Of a stretch of DNA of 64,000 nucleotides, positions 21,971 through 33,167 are shown in pieces. Each line of letters opens with the position of its first letter. Within the stretch, counting starts at the first letter, position 1. Under the pieces are notes generated by a model. It ran no database searches, was not told where the DNA came from, and saw only the letters and a program-made list of their open reading frames with translations. The position numbers were made by a program, and so were the translations under genes. Origin of the DNA: Capra hircus (Eukaryota; Chordata; Mammalia; Artiodactyla; Bovidae); assembly GCF_001704415.2 (NCBI RefSeq), contig NC_030826.1:28887324-28951323 (forward strand), in the 5' to 3' direction.

Positions 21971-22080
21971 CAAGAATACTGGAGTGGGTTGCCATTTCCT
22001 TCTCCAGGGGATCTTCCTGACCCGGGATCGAACCTGCATGTCTTAAGTCTCCTGCATTGACAGATGCCACCTGGGAAGCC
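21971..22080 (-). mobile_element. Bov-tA fragment lacking its 3' part
   Basis: Begins abruptly at CAAGAATACTGGAGTGGG and carries only the head-proximal half through CACCTGGGAAGCC. The missing part is the SINE 3' end, unlike ordinary 5' truncation. No clear target repeat. Confidence 0.8.
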
Positions 22081-22174
22081 AGAGGTAATGCCTCAGGGTG
22101 CTCAGCGTCACTGCTTCACCCCAGGGTGCTGGGGCACAGAATAAGAAAATGTACTCAGTGATGAACGAGTACAC

Positions 22175-22600
22175 TGACATGTTTTAATTTCATCCTTCCC
22201 ACAACTTGGTAATACAGGGATTTGTTGATGGCGGTGGTGGTGGTTAGTTGCTAAGTTGTGTTCGACTCTTAGTGATCCCATGGACTGCAGCCTGCCAGGC
22301 TCCTCTGTCCATGGAATTCTCTAGGCAAGAATACTGGAGAGGGTAGCCATTCCCTTCTCCAGGGGATGTTCCTGACCCAGGGATCGAACCCCGTGCCTCC
22401 TGAACTGCAGGCAGATTCTTTACCACTGAGCTACCCAAGAAGTCCAACATAGGGATTAATCCCTCTTTATCTATGAGGACACTGAAGAGGAAGAAAAATA
22501 TTTTTTCAAGGTTACACAGCTCGTAAGTGACAGCGCCAGAACCTGAGCCAAATCTGTTCAAACTTTAAAGTCTGGCTCCTGTCACCTCATCAGGCTGCTT
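22175..22600 (-). mobile_element. MIR SINE, split by Bov-tA
   Basis: AATTTCATCCTTCCCACAAC before the insertion, and GAGGACACTGAAGAGG, AAGGTTACACAGCTCGTAAG, AAAGTCTGGCTCCTGTC after it, follow antisense MIR. Confidence 0.75.
22223..22448 (-). mobile_element. Bov-tA SINE inside MIR
   Basis: Tail side GGTGGTGGTTAGTTGCTAAG, head side GAGCTACCCAAGAAGTCC. Target repeats ACAGGGATT at 22214-22222 and ATAGGGATT at 22449-22457. Confidence 0.9.
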
Positions 22601-23218
22601 GGCCTCAAGAAAACATTCCTGCTTCTCCTGCTTTACAATTAGGTCACTGGGACTTCAACTTGGGTATCAGAGGCACAATAGGATATTGACTGCACCCACA
22701 AACTAGAAGGGCTGGGGGTGGAGCAATGCATACACTGGGTCAGGACACTCACCCAGAAAAGTGTCACAGTGGATGGGGTGATGGGGTAAAGACGCTGCAG
22801 CCTTCAGGAGAACAGACGTGCCCGGGGAACAATGTGGGAACCAACCACATCCCTGAGGAAGTGGAAGTAAATTCTTTCTGCTCGGAGATGAATACATGTT
22901 CACGTTCCCATGGCAACTGAGCATGCGCACTGCTGCCCATACCTGTAAGTGAGTGACTCACGTTTTTGGCATTGCACTAGCCCAATCCTAAGTCATTAGC
23001 TAATCAGCTGAGAATGCTTCCACTCTGCAGCAGGGAGGACGGGTAAACAGGGTCTCAGCGTGTCCTGAGGCTCTGAGAGCAGGGATCATGTTTCCTTGGC
23101 TTTGGCACAGGATTTGCGATACCTGGCACCATCCCTGCTCTCAAACCACCATAAGGAACCTGAATTTATTCTGGGCTCTCTAAACAGAGGTGATAGGAGC
23201 ACAGTTTCGGTTAAAACC
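22601..23218. other. Unique DNA with a promoter-type motif cluster
   Basis: No repeat recognised over 0.6 kb. The only stand-out is the motif cluster at 22904-22960, listed separately. A donor-like CCTGTAAGTGAG lies inside that cluster. Confidence 0.5.
22904..22960. promoter_or_regulatory. Candidate cis element: X-box, NRF1 and AP-1 motifs
   Basis: Within 57 bp: GTTCCCATGGCAAC at 22904-22917 (one base off the palindromic RFX X-box), GCATGCGCAC at 22921-22930 (NRF1-type), TGACTCA at 22954-22960 (AP-1). This is motif matching only; occupancy is not shown. Confidence 0.45.
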
Positions 23219-23424
23219 AAGTGTTAGACACTCAGTCGTGTCTGACTCTTTGTGACCCCGTGGCCTGCAGCCTGCCAGCCTCCTCTGTCCATGGAATTCT
23301 CCAGGCAAGAACACTGGGGTGGGTTGCCATAACCTTCTCTAGGGGATCTTCCCAACCCAGGGATAGAACCTGGGTCTCCCACATTGCAGGCAGATTCTTT
23401 ATCATCTGAGTCACCAGGAAGCCC
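23219..23424 (-). mobile_element. Bov-tA SINE
   Basis: Full-length, ends GAGTCACCAGGAAGCCC. The box B complement has a GATAGAACCTGGG variant. Confidence 0.9.
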
Positions 23425-24285
23425 ATTAAACTTGATGGGAAAAGTGAATCAACTCAGGTTGCACAAGCTGATGAAATCAGTAAGAACTGTAGTCAGTGCA
23501 GAAATCCAGTTTCAGACCAAAGCTTCTTCACTGGATCCTGCTGGGGGGTCAGGCATGATCTCAGCATGAATCAAAGCTACCTGAACTATAGAACAGATGT
23601 GGGCATGGAGTGAGAGGTTAAGAGCTGTAGCATAGACTCCTGAAAGATCCCAGTTCCAGAGGCCTTTGCAGGCAGAGGAGGCCTAGAAGCTACAAGGATC
23701 CCCTCAGACCAACCTGGAAATCCTTCAGCGGGTCCCAAATAACCAAAAATGGTTCTGTCAGCTTAACAAAGGACCTCTCCAAGGCACCAGCAGATACAGG
23801 GAAGTTACATGAAAGGTTTCCCCCTGCCCTCTAAACAAAGGAAACAACTGTGATTCCCACTTAGTTTTAGGAGAGTCCATTAAGAGGTTCAGGTGTGCAT
23901 GGGAAAACTCACAAAAGAAACTATCCGTGAAGGAAACATCCCACCCGCCCAAATTGCAGAGGGAGCAGGGCCTGGCCTCCCCGGGTGGCTTGTGTTTGTG
24001 TGTGTTTTGGTGGCAGGGCGTGTTGTATACACAGACTGCCCTGATTTCTGCTGAGCAGGCACATGCCTCCCGGAAGATGGGATCACCAGGGAAGAAGCGG
24101 GCCAGGATGCTTTTTGAGAGGCACTAAGCATCATCACTATGTCAACAACACTTGGCCAGAAAAGGCTGATGCTGGAGCGTGGCATGGACTTGCCCCTGCT
24201 TGGCAATGAGCTTGTTGGTCCCTGGGATGCAGGGGGCCAGGTGCCCATGCTGGGTGTCTACACTGCACCCGGGAGGCATGCCTTG
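23425..24285. other. Unique DNA, about 0.9 kb
   Basis: A GT-rich patch at 23994-24017. A 119-codon minus-strand frame at 23889-24248 is unrecognised. No repeat assigned. Confidence 0.5.
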
Positions 24286-24356
24286 CACACTGAAGACACT
24301 CAATAAAGATTCACTGAACCATGATGGATGATGAATGAATGAAACAATGAAGAGGC
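24286..24356 (+). mobile_element. L2 LINE 3' end
   Basis: GACACTCAATAAAGATTCACTGAA followed by a GATGAATGAATGAA tail is the L2 3' terminus. Confidence 0.6.
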
Positions 24357-24549
24357 CTTTCTGAACAGCTCCGTCAAACAGTTCCGAAGCCTTCATCATT
24401 GTGAAGAGGATGGACTCAGCAAGCCTAAGAGCTCAGAAGGCAGTCAGCCCACCACTGCTGAGCTCAGAAACGGTGACCCCTTTACAGCTCAGAAAGGGAA
24501 GAAGGGCTGAAGTCTGAGGTCCCTGAAGTTCTGAAATCCACAGGCCCCT
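24357..24549. other. Unique DNA
   Basis: Nothing recognised. Confidence 0.4.
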
Positions 24550-24757
24550 GATGATGTGATGGTGTTCAGTCACTTGACTCTTTGCGACCCCATGGGTTGT
24601 AGCCCGCCAGGCTCCTCTATCCATGGGGTTTCCCAGGCAAGAATACTGGAGTGGGTTGCCATTTTCTCCTCCAGGGGACTTCCCGACCCAGGGACTAAAC
24701 CCGTGTCTCCTGCATTGACAGGCGGATTCTTTACTCCTGAGGCACCAGGGAAGCCTG
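24550..24757 (-). mobile_element. Bov-tA SINE
   Basis: Short deletion at the tail side (CAGTCACTTGACTC lacks the usual GTGTCC). Head ends GAGGCACCAGGGAAGCC. Confidence 0.88.
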
Positions 24758-25917
24758 CCCCCTAGGGCCCTAAGCATCCTTTAATAAAAAAAAATAATTG
24801 AAAATAAAAAATGCATCCACCTGTTAGGGAGTATATCCAGAAGGAGAGGAGAGATTAAAATCCTGATGGGCTGGGTCAAAAGGGAGGCTGGGGCTTCACC
24901 CAGAGCAGACATGCCCCGCCTCGCGGTCAAGGTACAATTGCACTAGGTATAATATCAGTAACATTAAAGAGGGTGAAGGAGAGGCTTGTGCTGCTTTAAA
25001 AAAAAAGCGGGGGGTTGGGGGAGAATACATCACTGAGCCAGCAAAACTGAGGTTCTGTTAGGGGCACCAAAAAGACGGGCTGGGGTCAGAAGGATGGAGC
25101 AGGGGTCAGTGTCCCAGGGAACCTGGCTGCTGGCAACCTCCTCACCTCTGCACAGTCCAGTACTCTGGGCCCCTAAGTTGAGTCAATGAGGGTTCAGGAG
25201 AAGGGGACCACGCATGCCAATATGAAGCTCCCTGGCCTCTGGCCGACTCTCATTAAACCCGCACAGGCTGGGCTGAGGGAGGCTCCACGCGGCCCTAATT
25301 ACCGAGCCTCTTTTCACAAGGCTCAGCTCAGTGCAATGAAGGGACTCGAGGTAAATCCTCACCCAGTCCAGCGTCTCTAACAGAGAAATAAATCACCCTT
25401 AATGATCCAGGGCGGGCTGCCACGCATGCTATTTCTGGAGCTGTTGATTTCCAAGCTGGCAGTGGGGGGGACACGTGGTGTGAGCACAAACCCCCGGAGC
25501 AGGGAGGTCAAGTGCAGCACGTCTGATTTCAGAGCGGGGAGAAGCTGGGAGGACGGAGTGGAGGGGAGAGAATTAGCGAAAGCTCCCCTGATCTGTTTCC
25601 CTGGTCCAGACCCTGGGAGTGCCATAGTGGATAGAGAAAATTGGAGCAGGAAAAATGAGATGCGGTCTGGCTGTGGTCAGGGACCTCTCCAGTCCAATCT
25701 CTCTGCACTAGAAGGGGTGTCCCCCAAATCTGGCATGGAGCTTTGAAGCCAGAGCAAAGAGGGAAATGTGTTTGGCTAAAGGGTCCTCCGTGTCCTTAGG
25801 ATAAAAACAAGCCACCTGCTCAAGGCAAGCACCATTCATACCCTAAAGCCAAAAGAAATTCCTCCCACCAGTCAGAAAAAGAAGATAGTTAAAAAAAAAA
25901 AATCTTTAAAGACCATG
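24758..25917. other. Unique DNA, about 1.2 kb
   Basis: A-rich 24781-24813, then moderately GC-rich sequence with several homeodomain-type TAAT cores between 25280 and 25420. A 114-codon plus-strand frame at 25402-25746 is unrecognised. Could be conserved non-coding DNA, which cannot be judged from one sequence. Confidence 0.45.
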
Positions 25918-26125
25918 AGCTTCAAGCGGCAGGGAGGGAGGGATGAGGGAAATGGGCAATGAGTGTTTAAGGGTACAAGGTCTCCTTTGGGGTTGCTGAA
26001 GATGTTTTGGGACTAGACTGAGGAGATGGTCACACAATATCGCAAATACACTTAAGCATCAGTGAATTTTACAGTTTAAAAGGTCAATTTTAGGTTTGGT
26101 GAATTTCATCTCAGTCTTTAAAAGA
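25918..26125 (+). mobile_element. L1 3' UTR terminus
   Basis: CCTTTGGGGTTGCTGAAGATG, GATGGTCACACAATAT, CAGTGAATTTTACAGTTTAAAAGG and GTGAATTTCATCTCAG are the terminal part of an old L1. Confidence 0.75.
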
Positions 26126-26383
26126 AATCATGTCATGCCTCCAGTCAAATCTTTCCCACCTTCGTATCTCCCTCTATTCCGGACCCAATGGAGGGCCTGT
26201 CTACTCTTCGCCCGCGCGTTCTCCTCCCCATCCCACAGACACACACTTCTCAGACCCCACAGGTTTGTTCCCTGATTTTATTAGGGCCTCTGCTCAAACG
26301 TTCACAACCAGAGACCCTTCCTGTCGACCTCACTGAAAACAGCAACTCCTATTACCCTCTATTCTGAGAATACAGAACCTTGT
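26126..26383. other. Unique DNA
   Basis: Pyrimidine-rich; nothing recognised. Confidence 0.4.
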
Positions 26384-26608
26384 TGTTGGTTAGTCACTAA
26401 GTCGTGTCCAACTCTCTGTGACCCCATGGACTGTAGACCTGCCAGGCTCCTCGGTCCACGGGCTTTTCCAGGCAAAAACACTGGAGTGGGTTGCCATTTT
26501 CTCCTCCAGGGGATCTTCTTGATCCAGGGGATCTTCTTGACCCAGGGATTGAACCCAAGTCTCCTGCATTGGCAGACAGATTCTCAACCACTGGACTACC
26601 AGGGAAGT
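26384..26608 (-). mobile_element. Bov-tA SINE with an 18-bp internal repeat
   Basis: The segment CCAGGGGATCTTCTTGAT at 26506-26523 is repeated with one change at 26524-26541, lengthening the head/body junction. Otherwise full length. Confidence 0.9.
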
Positions 26609-26717
26609 CTGATAAACCACATTTTGCTTCAGAAACACAGGCCACTGACACCTCAAATTCAACATGTCCAAAACCAAACTCCATTCCCACCCTATCCCTG
26701 CCATATATATGTATGCT
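26609..26717. other. Short unassigned stretch
   Basis: AATTCAACATGTCCAAAACC is reminiscent of an L2 segment, but too short to assign. Confidence 0.3.
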
Positions 26718-26915
26718 GATGTTGTCCAGTCGCTAAGTTGTGTTCGACTCTGCGACCCTGTGAACTGCAGCACGCCAGACTCCTCTGTCCCCCACTATCT
26801 CCTGGAGTTTGCCCAAATTCATGTCCATTGAGTAGGTGATGCCACCTAACCATCTCATCCTCTGCCACTCCCTTCTCCCCTTGCCTTCAATCTTTCCCAG
26901 CATCAGGGTCTTAAT
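26718..26915 (-). mobile_element. BovB (RTE) 3'-end fragment
   Basis: GTTGTCCAGTCGCTAAGTTG at the 3' side through CATTGAGTAGGTGATGCCACC to CCCAGCATCAGGGTC, antisense. 5'-truncated. Confidence 0.85.
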
Positions 26916-27676
26916 AAATAAGGGCACACGTGGCCCTGGGGGTGGACATGAGTTCACACAAGTGATGGGTCCCACGTCCCCCTCTCCACACACTCACTGC
27001 TCTGGGACTGTCCCTGAGCCCTGTTTCTGAAATCGCGCTTGTGAAATAAGCCTGCTGGAGCAGATGATCTATCCCAGAGGCCCCTTTCAGCATCACAGCC
27101 TGTGAGTCATTGGAAAAAAGCACAGGGAGTCGGGGACCCGCCCGTCCAGTTCCCCCTCTCCCCCAGTCCCGCCCCTGTTTACCAAACAGTGCCTGCCCCA
27201 CCAGCCCCTGCAAAGCCAGGAAGCATTCCCGCGGAGCTCCAGGAAAGGTGATGCAGAAAGCCCTGCTAGGTTTCCAACCACTACACAGGCTGAAGGGGGC
27301 AGCAGGAGCAGGCGGGGACTTTGCGTCTCTGGCTGGTGAGAAGTTTAAACTGGGTCACAGTGTCAAGTGACCTGAGAGGGGCATCTTTCCACTGGCCTGG
27401 AGTGGATTTGGCAGAGGCAGTCAGTCTCTCTCCGTGTGGAGGCTGGAAGTGAGGGACGAACTGGAATTCTTAATTCCTCTTCCAATTTATTTCTCCCCCA
27501 GTATTCTTGCTCAGGTGGCCAAGTTGGACAGTCAGGCATGAAGTGAATCCTCTAACACTCCGCGCGCTTGCTCTACGGAATACACCTGATACCACAGGGA
27601 AGCGCACCATCCCAGGCAGTTACAACAGTGCCGTCGTGTCTGCATCTAACACTTGGTCTTGAAAAGAAAGCTTCAT
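26916..27676. other. Unique DNA, about 0.8 kb
   Basis: Contains Sp1-type GTCCCGCCCC near 27166 and a small CpG patch CTCCGCGCGC near 27558. Overlapping open frames up to 100 codons are unrecognised. Confidence 0.45.
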
Positions 27677-28113
27677 CTACGTGGATGGACCTAGAGATTG
27701 TCATATTGAGTGAAGTAAGTCAGAGGAGGAGAAGGAGTATATGACATCCCTTATATGTGGAATCTAAAAAGAAATGATGCAAAGATGAACTTCCTTACAA
27801 AACAGACTCGCAGACTTAGAGAAAGAACTTTCGGTTGTGGGGAGGGGGAGAATGGGGGGAATGGGATAGTTAGGGAGTTTGGGATGGACATCTACACACA
27901 GCTATATTTAAAATGGATAACCAACAAGGACCTACTGTATAACACAGGGAACTCTGCTCAGTGTTATGTGGCAGCCTGGATGGGAGGGGAGTTTGGGGGA
28001 CAATGGATACACTTCTATGTATGACTCTCTGCTGTACACCTAAAGCTACCACAACAGTGTTAATTAGTTACACCCCAACACAAAATAAAATGTTAAAAAA
28101 AAAAACAAAGCTG
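27677..28113 (+). mobile_element. Ruminant L1 3' UTR with poly-A
   Basis: ACGTGGATGGACCTAGAG, ATTGAGTGAAGTAAGTCAGAG, CTTATATGTGGAATCTAAAAAG, ACAGACTCGCAGACTTAGAG, ACTGTATAACACAGGGAACTC and a terminal AAAATAAAATG plus A run. It is one of the better-preserved L1 ends in the window. Confidence 0.85.
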
Positions 28114-29286
28114 TATCTTCATGACTTTTACAAGATCAGTTGCCCTGTGGCCAGTCCATGTGATGGCCTCTGCCCAATCTTATTTCCTGAGAAATCTTTG
28201 TTCTCTTACAAACCAAGCATTGCTCAAACCTGACAGCTAACTTCCTCCCAAACTCACAATCAGGCTCCACTTCATACCAAAAGGCACATGATGGGGACAG
28301 GACAGGGCCAGGATTTCTCTCTTCGCTCCTGCTGGGCTGGAGGAATATTCTCAGCTTATTATTAGCCCAGCTCCTTAGCACCTTCACAGGCGACCAGGAA
28401 AGAGGAAGGAAAAGAGGCAGCTATTCCCCTCCTTGTTAGGCGTTCTGAAGGCTCAGGAGGAGGAAACGGAAACTTTAGGTTAAAAGAAGTCTTGGGGGAA
28501 TAATTCAGGTTTAACAGATGATGAAACAAGTGATGTATATGGTTCCTGGCAGCCTTGCCTTTTTGTGATTAATTTCATTATATTTCTAGGCCTGCAACTG
28601 GCAACCTCGCCTATTAGCACAGAGGAACAAAATCTATCTGCCTGCCTGGCCCCTCACTGCCATTTTCTCTTCTTAATGTCCTTGCATGGACACGGGCACA
28701 CAAAATCTCACACACAGTTAATGCAGGGATCACCACTTCCCACGACCTCATTCCCCCCAGCTCCTTGCAGCTGCTGCCTTTACACCACGATGCTGATGAC
28801 ATGAGCCATTCAGTTCCCTCTCTGCCTGAGAGCTGGACCTGTCCCCTCAAATGCCTTCCAGGCTCACATCAAGGATTCCATCACTGCCACGTCTCATTGG
28901 TTACCATGTCGGGTAGATTTCCATTCTTCTCCCACCGGAATCAGCTGACCTTAATTTTCCTCTGGGTACCACTCTTATTCCTTCCAGAGTCCGTGGGGTT
29001 AGGATGACCCCACCTCTCAACTATGCCTTCCTAGGCTCCACTGGAAAGCTGCCCAGTGATTTTCCTCTTTCCTTGGAATTACTATGAGTTTTTAGCATCT
29101 TTCTGAAGAGGTGACTAAGCTAGAAAATGCCGCCAACATAGAGGAAAGTAAAGCCAGGAGATGAAGGGTTTTGAGGACACTGCCTTTGCCTCTTCTACTA
29201 GCTATTTTACTAATGGAATTACTAGCAAATAAGCAAATAATAATAATTAGTAACAAATAATATTACTGTGTATCAGAGTACTGTGT
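28114..29286. other. Unique DNA, about 1.2 kb
   Basis: No repeat or gene recognised. An AT-rich TAATAATAATTAG run at 29238-29262 sits next to the following SINE. Confidence 0.5.
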
Positions 29287-29481
29287 GCTTAGTCATGTCC
29301 GACTCTCTGCAATTCCACGGACTGTAGCCCACCAGGCACCCCTGTCCGTGGGACTATCTTGGCAGGAAGGCTCGAGTAGGTTGCCACTCCCTTCTCCAGG
29401 GATCGTCTCAACTCAAGGATTGAACCCATGTCTCCTGCACAGGCAGGCAGATTCTTTACCAGTGAGCCACCAGGGGAGCCC
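29287..29481 (-). mobile_element. Bov-tA SINE
   Basis: Target repeats ACTGTGT at 29280-29286 and 29482-29488. Rather diverged body (GGACTATCTTGGCAGGAAGG). The head end reads CCACCAGGGGAGCCC, close to a CTCF core. Confidence 0.88.
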
Positions 29482-29639
29482 ACTGTGTACCAAGTCAGAG
29501 CAAAACTCAGTGCTTTCAGACAACAGACGTGCGGTCTGTTTCTGCAGGTCAGGGATCTGCGTACAGTCTACCCAGACCTTGAGACTCAGCCAGGCTTCTG
29601 AGCAGACTTCTCACAATGCTGCTACCTAGGGTCAAGTTC
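29482..29639. other. Short unique stretch
   Basis: Nothing recognised. Confidence 0.4.
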
Positions 29640-30040
29640 TCCACCTTCCCAATCTAATCCCTCTCAACTCCGGTCAATCCACCTCCAAAGCTCATCCAGA
29701 ATCCACCCAGTGCTGCCACCCTGTTCCCAGGGCACCATCACCACTCCCTGTATCATCACAATGATCTTCAAATTGGCTCTCCATCCCCTCCAACCTATTC
29801 TCTACATGGCAACCAGAGCGAACTTAGAATACAGTCCTCAGATTACATCAACTCCCTCAACCAAAGTCATCCAAAGACTCTGCACTGCTCTTTGAAAAAA
29901 AGAATCCAAACTACTTCACCTAATTCACAAAGCAATAAAATCTGCCCTTCTACCTACCCAATCCCTCATCATTTTATACCACATCCCCTCCAGCCACACC
30001 AACCTTCTTTGCCCTGTGCCACTCAATGCAGTGTGGTTCC
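29640..30040 (+). mobile_element. L2 LINE fragment
   Basis: ATCATCACAATGATCTTCAAATTGG, CAGCC-like ACCAGAGCGAACTTAG, CAGATTACATCAACTCCCTC, AAAGACTCTGCACTGC and CATCCCCTCCAGCCACACC reproduce the order of the L2 3' region. Confidence 0.65.
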
Positions 30041-31250
30041 CAGACGTATGTTGCTTTTTTAAAGTTAAAACAGTGACAACTAAAATAAAATGTGAAATTC
30101 GGTTCCTACTGAGCTGTCACATGGAGCTGGTGGCCACATGACCAGAACAGATGACCAGGAAATGACCAGAACATTTCCATCGCTGCAGATTAAGCTTGGA
30201 CCTCGCTGTCCTAGCTGCTCCTTGGAAAAAGTTCGGTCCTTCCTCGTGGCTTTGGCATGGGCTGTTACCTCTGCCTTTTCCCCAGCAATTCGTTCCCATG
30301 GCCGGATCCAGACATCGGCTTAAGTGGGAGGTTCCCCCACAAGCACCGATCTAAAGCCACCATTTAGTCACTTCCAACCACAGGAACCAATTTAATCCTG
30401 CACAGCATTTACCACGGGCTGAAGCCCTCCTTGTTTATTTGGGTTTGTCTGCTTATTGCCCAACTCCACCCCCGCCTCCTCACCCCGAAGCAGACTTCCA
30501 GCATCAGGGACCTTGTCCGGCTGGCTCACAGCATTCCGGCGCCCGACACACCTGCTCAATTAGTATTAACTGACTGTTAGACCTACGCCACTCAGATTTC
30601 CTCTTAAATCACCCTTTCTCCACCTTCCCCGCCACCACCCAGCCCTCATCCCCGCCGATGACACTGCAGACAGAAAGAATCCTGCCTCCGCCCTATCCTA
30701 AGCCTGCAAACACTCGCAGGTGAATCTTGTCAAGTGCTCCTCCCGTCAGCCCAGTTCCCCGTTTCTGTCCCTTCTGGCCCCAAACGGCCTCCGTGTCCCC
30801 ACAGGCGGCAGGCCTGTCCCCACCTCTGCGCTGCCATCGAGTCTTCCACTCTGCTTGGCGCACCCTCCCTGCTTCTCCATGCAGCCGCGCCTTCGCCTGC
30901 CTCCCAGGTGTGGCTCAGGTGGCAGCTGCTTCTGCAGACACCGGCCCTTCCTCTGGTCTCCTCCAGCACTTCCTGTCTGCAGCCCGGCTTTGGTGCTTAC
31001 TCACGGAAGACAGGACGTTTCACCTCCCACACATACCCACCCCCGCCCCCCGCAGCACACACATATTATCATCCGCGAGACGACTCCTAAGAGGGGTGCT
31101 TCTCAAACTTCACTGAGGAGCAAAGTCAATGAAGAGTTCACAAAGGGCACAAGGTCAAGGCTTATGGACACAGGATAAGATCTGGGCCTCTGGGCTTTCC
31201 CCACAATCCCCAGGTGATGCAGAGACCCAACTGTAAGCTGCAGCATCACT
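30041..31250. other. Unique DNA, partly GC-rich
   Basis: 30050-30150 (CTGGTGGCCACATGACC) may be an hAT relic. 30600-30980 is GC-rich with scattered CpG and open frames to 152 codons in several overlapping registers, none recognised. 31095-31248 (GGGTGCTTCTCAAACTTCAC..CCCCAGGTGATGCAG) looks like decayed MER5A. Confidence 0.4.
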
Positions 31251-32110
31251 TTTTTTTTTTTTATGTATATTTGACTTACAATGTTGTGTTAATTTCTGCT
31301 GTACAGCAAAGTGATGTAGTTATACATATATAAACATTTTCTTTCATATTCTTTTCCATTATGGTTTATCATGGACATTAAATACAGTCCCCTATGTGAC
31401 AGAGTAGGACCTTGTTGCTTGTCCACCCTATATATAATCGTTTGCATTTGCTAACCCCAAACTCCCAGTCCATCCCTCTCCCACCCCACTCCTTAGCAAC
31501 CACTTGTCTGTTCCGTATGTGAGTCTGTTTCTCTCTTGCAGATAAACTCATTTGTGTCCTATTCTAGATTCCACATATAAGTGATATATGGGATCTGTCT
31601 CTTTCTTCACTTAGTATGATAATCTCTAGTCCACCCTTGAGAGTTCCTTGGACTGCAAGGTGATCAAACCAGTCAATCCTAAAGGAAATCAGTCCTAAAT
31701 ATTCACTGGAAGGACTGATGCTGAAACTCTAATACTTTGGCCACCTGATGCAAAGAACTGACTCATTGGAAAAGACCCTGATGCTGGGAAAGATTGAAGA
31801 CAGCAAGGAGGAGAAGGGGACGACAGAGGATGAGATGGTTGGATGGCATCACTGACTCGATGGACATGAGTTTGAGCAAGCTCTGGGAGTTGGTGAAGGA
31901 CAGGGAAGCCTGGCGTGCTGCAGTCCATGGGGTCACGAAAAGTGGGACAGGACTGAGCGACTGAACTGAAGAGTCCATCCATGCTGCTGCAAATGGCATG
32001 GTTTTATTCTTTTTTATGGCTGAATCATACTCCATTGTATATATGTACTACACCTTTATCCATTCGTCTGTCCACAGGCATTTAGGAGTCCGTGTCTTGG
32101 CCACTGTAAA
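31251..32110 (-). mobile_element. Ruminant L1 3' UTR, antisense, split by BovB
   Basis: Starts with a T run (antisense poly-A), then TACAGCAAAGTGATGTAG, GTCCCCTATGTGACAGAGTAGG, CAAACTCCCAGTCCATCCC, ATTCCACATATAAGTGATAT. After BovB it resumes with CATGCTGCTGCAAATGGCATG and CATACTCCATTGTATATATG. Confidence 0.88.
31637..31971 (+). mobile_element. BovB (RTE) 3' fragment inside L1
   Basis: TTGAGAGTTCCTTGGACTGC to the GACTGAACTGAA tail. Target repeats AGTCCACCC at 31628-31636 and AGTCCATCC at 31972-31980 fit L1 continuity. Confidence 0.92.
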
Positions 32111-32282
32111 CAGTGAGCTGCACTGATTTAGAACCTCAGACCTTCAAGGAATGGTTCAAGTCTTGGCCATTTCCACCAATAGGGAACACCTGGGAAGGGC
32201 CTGACTTGGTGAATGACGTTCTCTCACACAAACTTCCTCTTCTACAAGTACTGAAAGCTACCCCCTGGAACAGGCCGAAAAA
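32111..32282. other. Short unique stretch
   Basis: Nothing recognised. Confidence 0.4.
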
Positions 32283-32645
32283 CAGGCCCCCAAAAGGAGC
32301 GACATCTTAATCTCTGGAACCTGCAGAAAGAAAAAAGGGACGTGCCAGGTGTAATTGAGCTAAGGAATCTGAGATGAGAAGGTTATCTGGCTGGACCCTA
32401 AATACACTCACAAGGGTCCTTGTAAGAAGGAGACAAGGTCAAAGAGGGAAGGAAGCCAACGTGAGGCCAGAAATGGGGAGAAAAAGCAATAGGGCATGCA
32501 GCCCCGAGTCCTGGAAGGAGCTTCTAGAAGATGGAAAAAGAGAGGAATGGATGCCCCCCTGGATCCCCCGGGAGAAGCCAGTCTTGGGACCCTGATTTTA
32601 ACCTCATGACTCACCTCAGACTCTGGCTCTTCAGATCTATGGAAG
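32283..32645 (-). mobile_element. MLT1-like LTR relic, antisense
   Basis: CCCCCAAAAGGAGCGACATC, TTAATCTCTGGAACCTGC, GGTTATCTGGCTGGACCC, CACAAGGGTCCTTGTAAG and GGAGCTTCTAGAAGATGG are the reverse of the relic family seen at 4-6.5, 9.5 and 35.8 kb. Confidence 0.55.
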
Positions 32646-33167
32646 GGATGTGAAACTGCTACATTTGCAGCGAGAGAAAACTAACACCTCCTTGTCTGTA
32701 ACAGGGCGAGGTAAAGTTCTAAGTGCCCAAGGATCATGACTTTCTGCTTATTTCATTACTGAAAAGACAACACGAGACGCTCCATTCGAACAGGGCTGGC
32801 TTGTTCTGTTCACACCTGTGCCCACAAGGCCCAGATCAGGGTCTGCCATGGACATCTGTGGATATCAAAATTCCTCCAGGAAGGCACACTGGTGAAAGGA
32901 GGCAGGAAGGCGTTTTAAAAAACAAACAAACAAACGAACAAAAGATGCTCTTTCCATTGATTTATTGTTACAGGGTTTAAAAAAACAGCAGCAGCAGCAA
33001 GGTGAAGAGGAGGAAGCCATCACAGTGTGAAGGGGAGTAAAGACACGTGTACATTTGCAAACATCTGCATGATTTCCTCCACACCCACAAGAAAGTGATA
33101 ACTTGCTCACTTCTGAGAGGTGAACTGAGAGGCAGAGGACGGGGTAAGAGGTAGGCCAATGTTCACT
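32646..33167. other. Unique DNA
   Basis: No repeat recognised; a small CAG run at 32984-32998 and an AAAC-rich patch at 32917-32940. Confidence 0.45.

Noticed and set aside
30720..31178. 152-codon plus-strand frame with two overlapping companions
   Set aside because: Three overlapping open registers in GC-rich sequence indicate lack of stops rather than coding.
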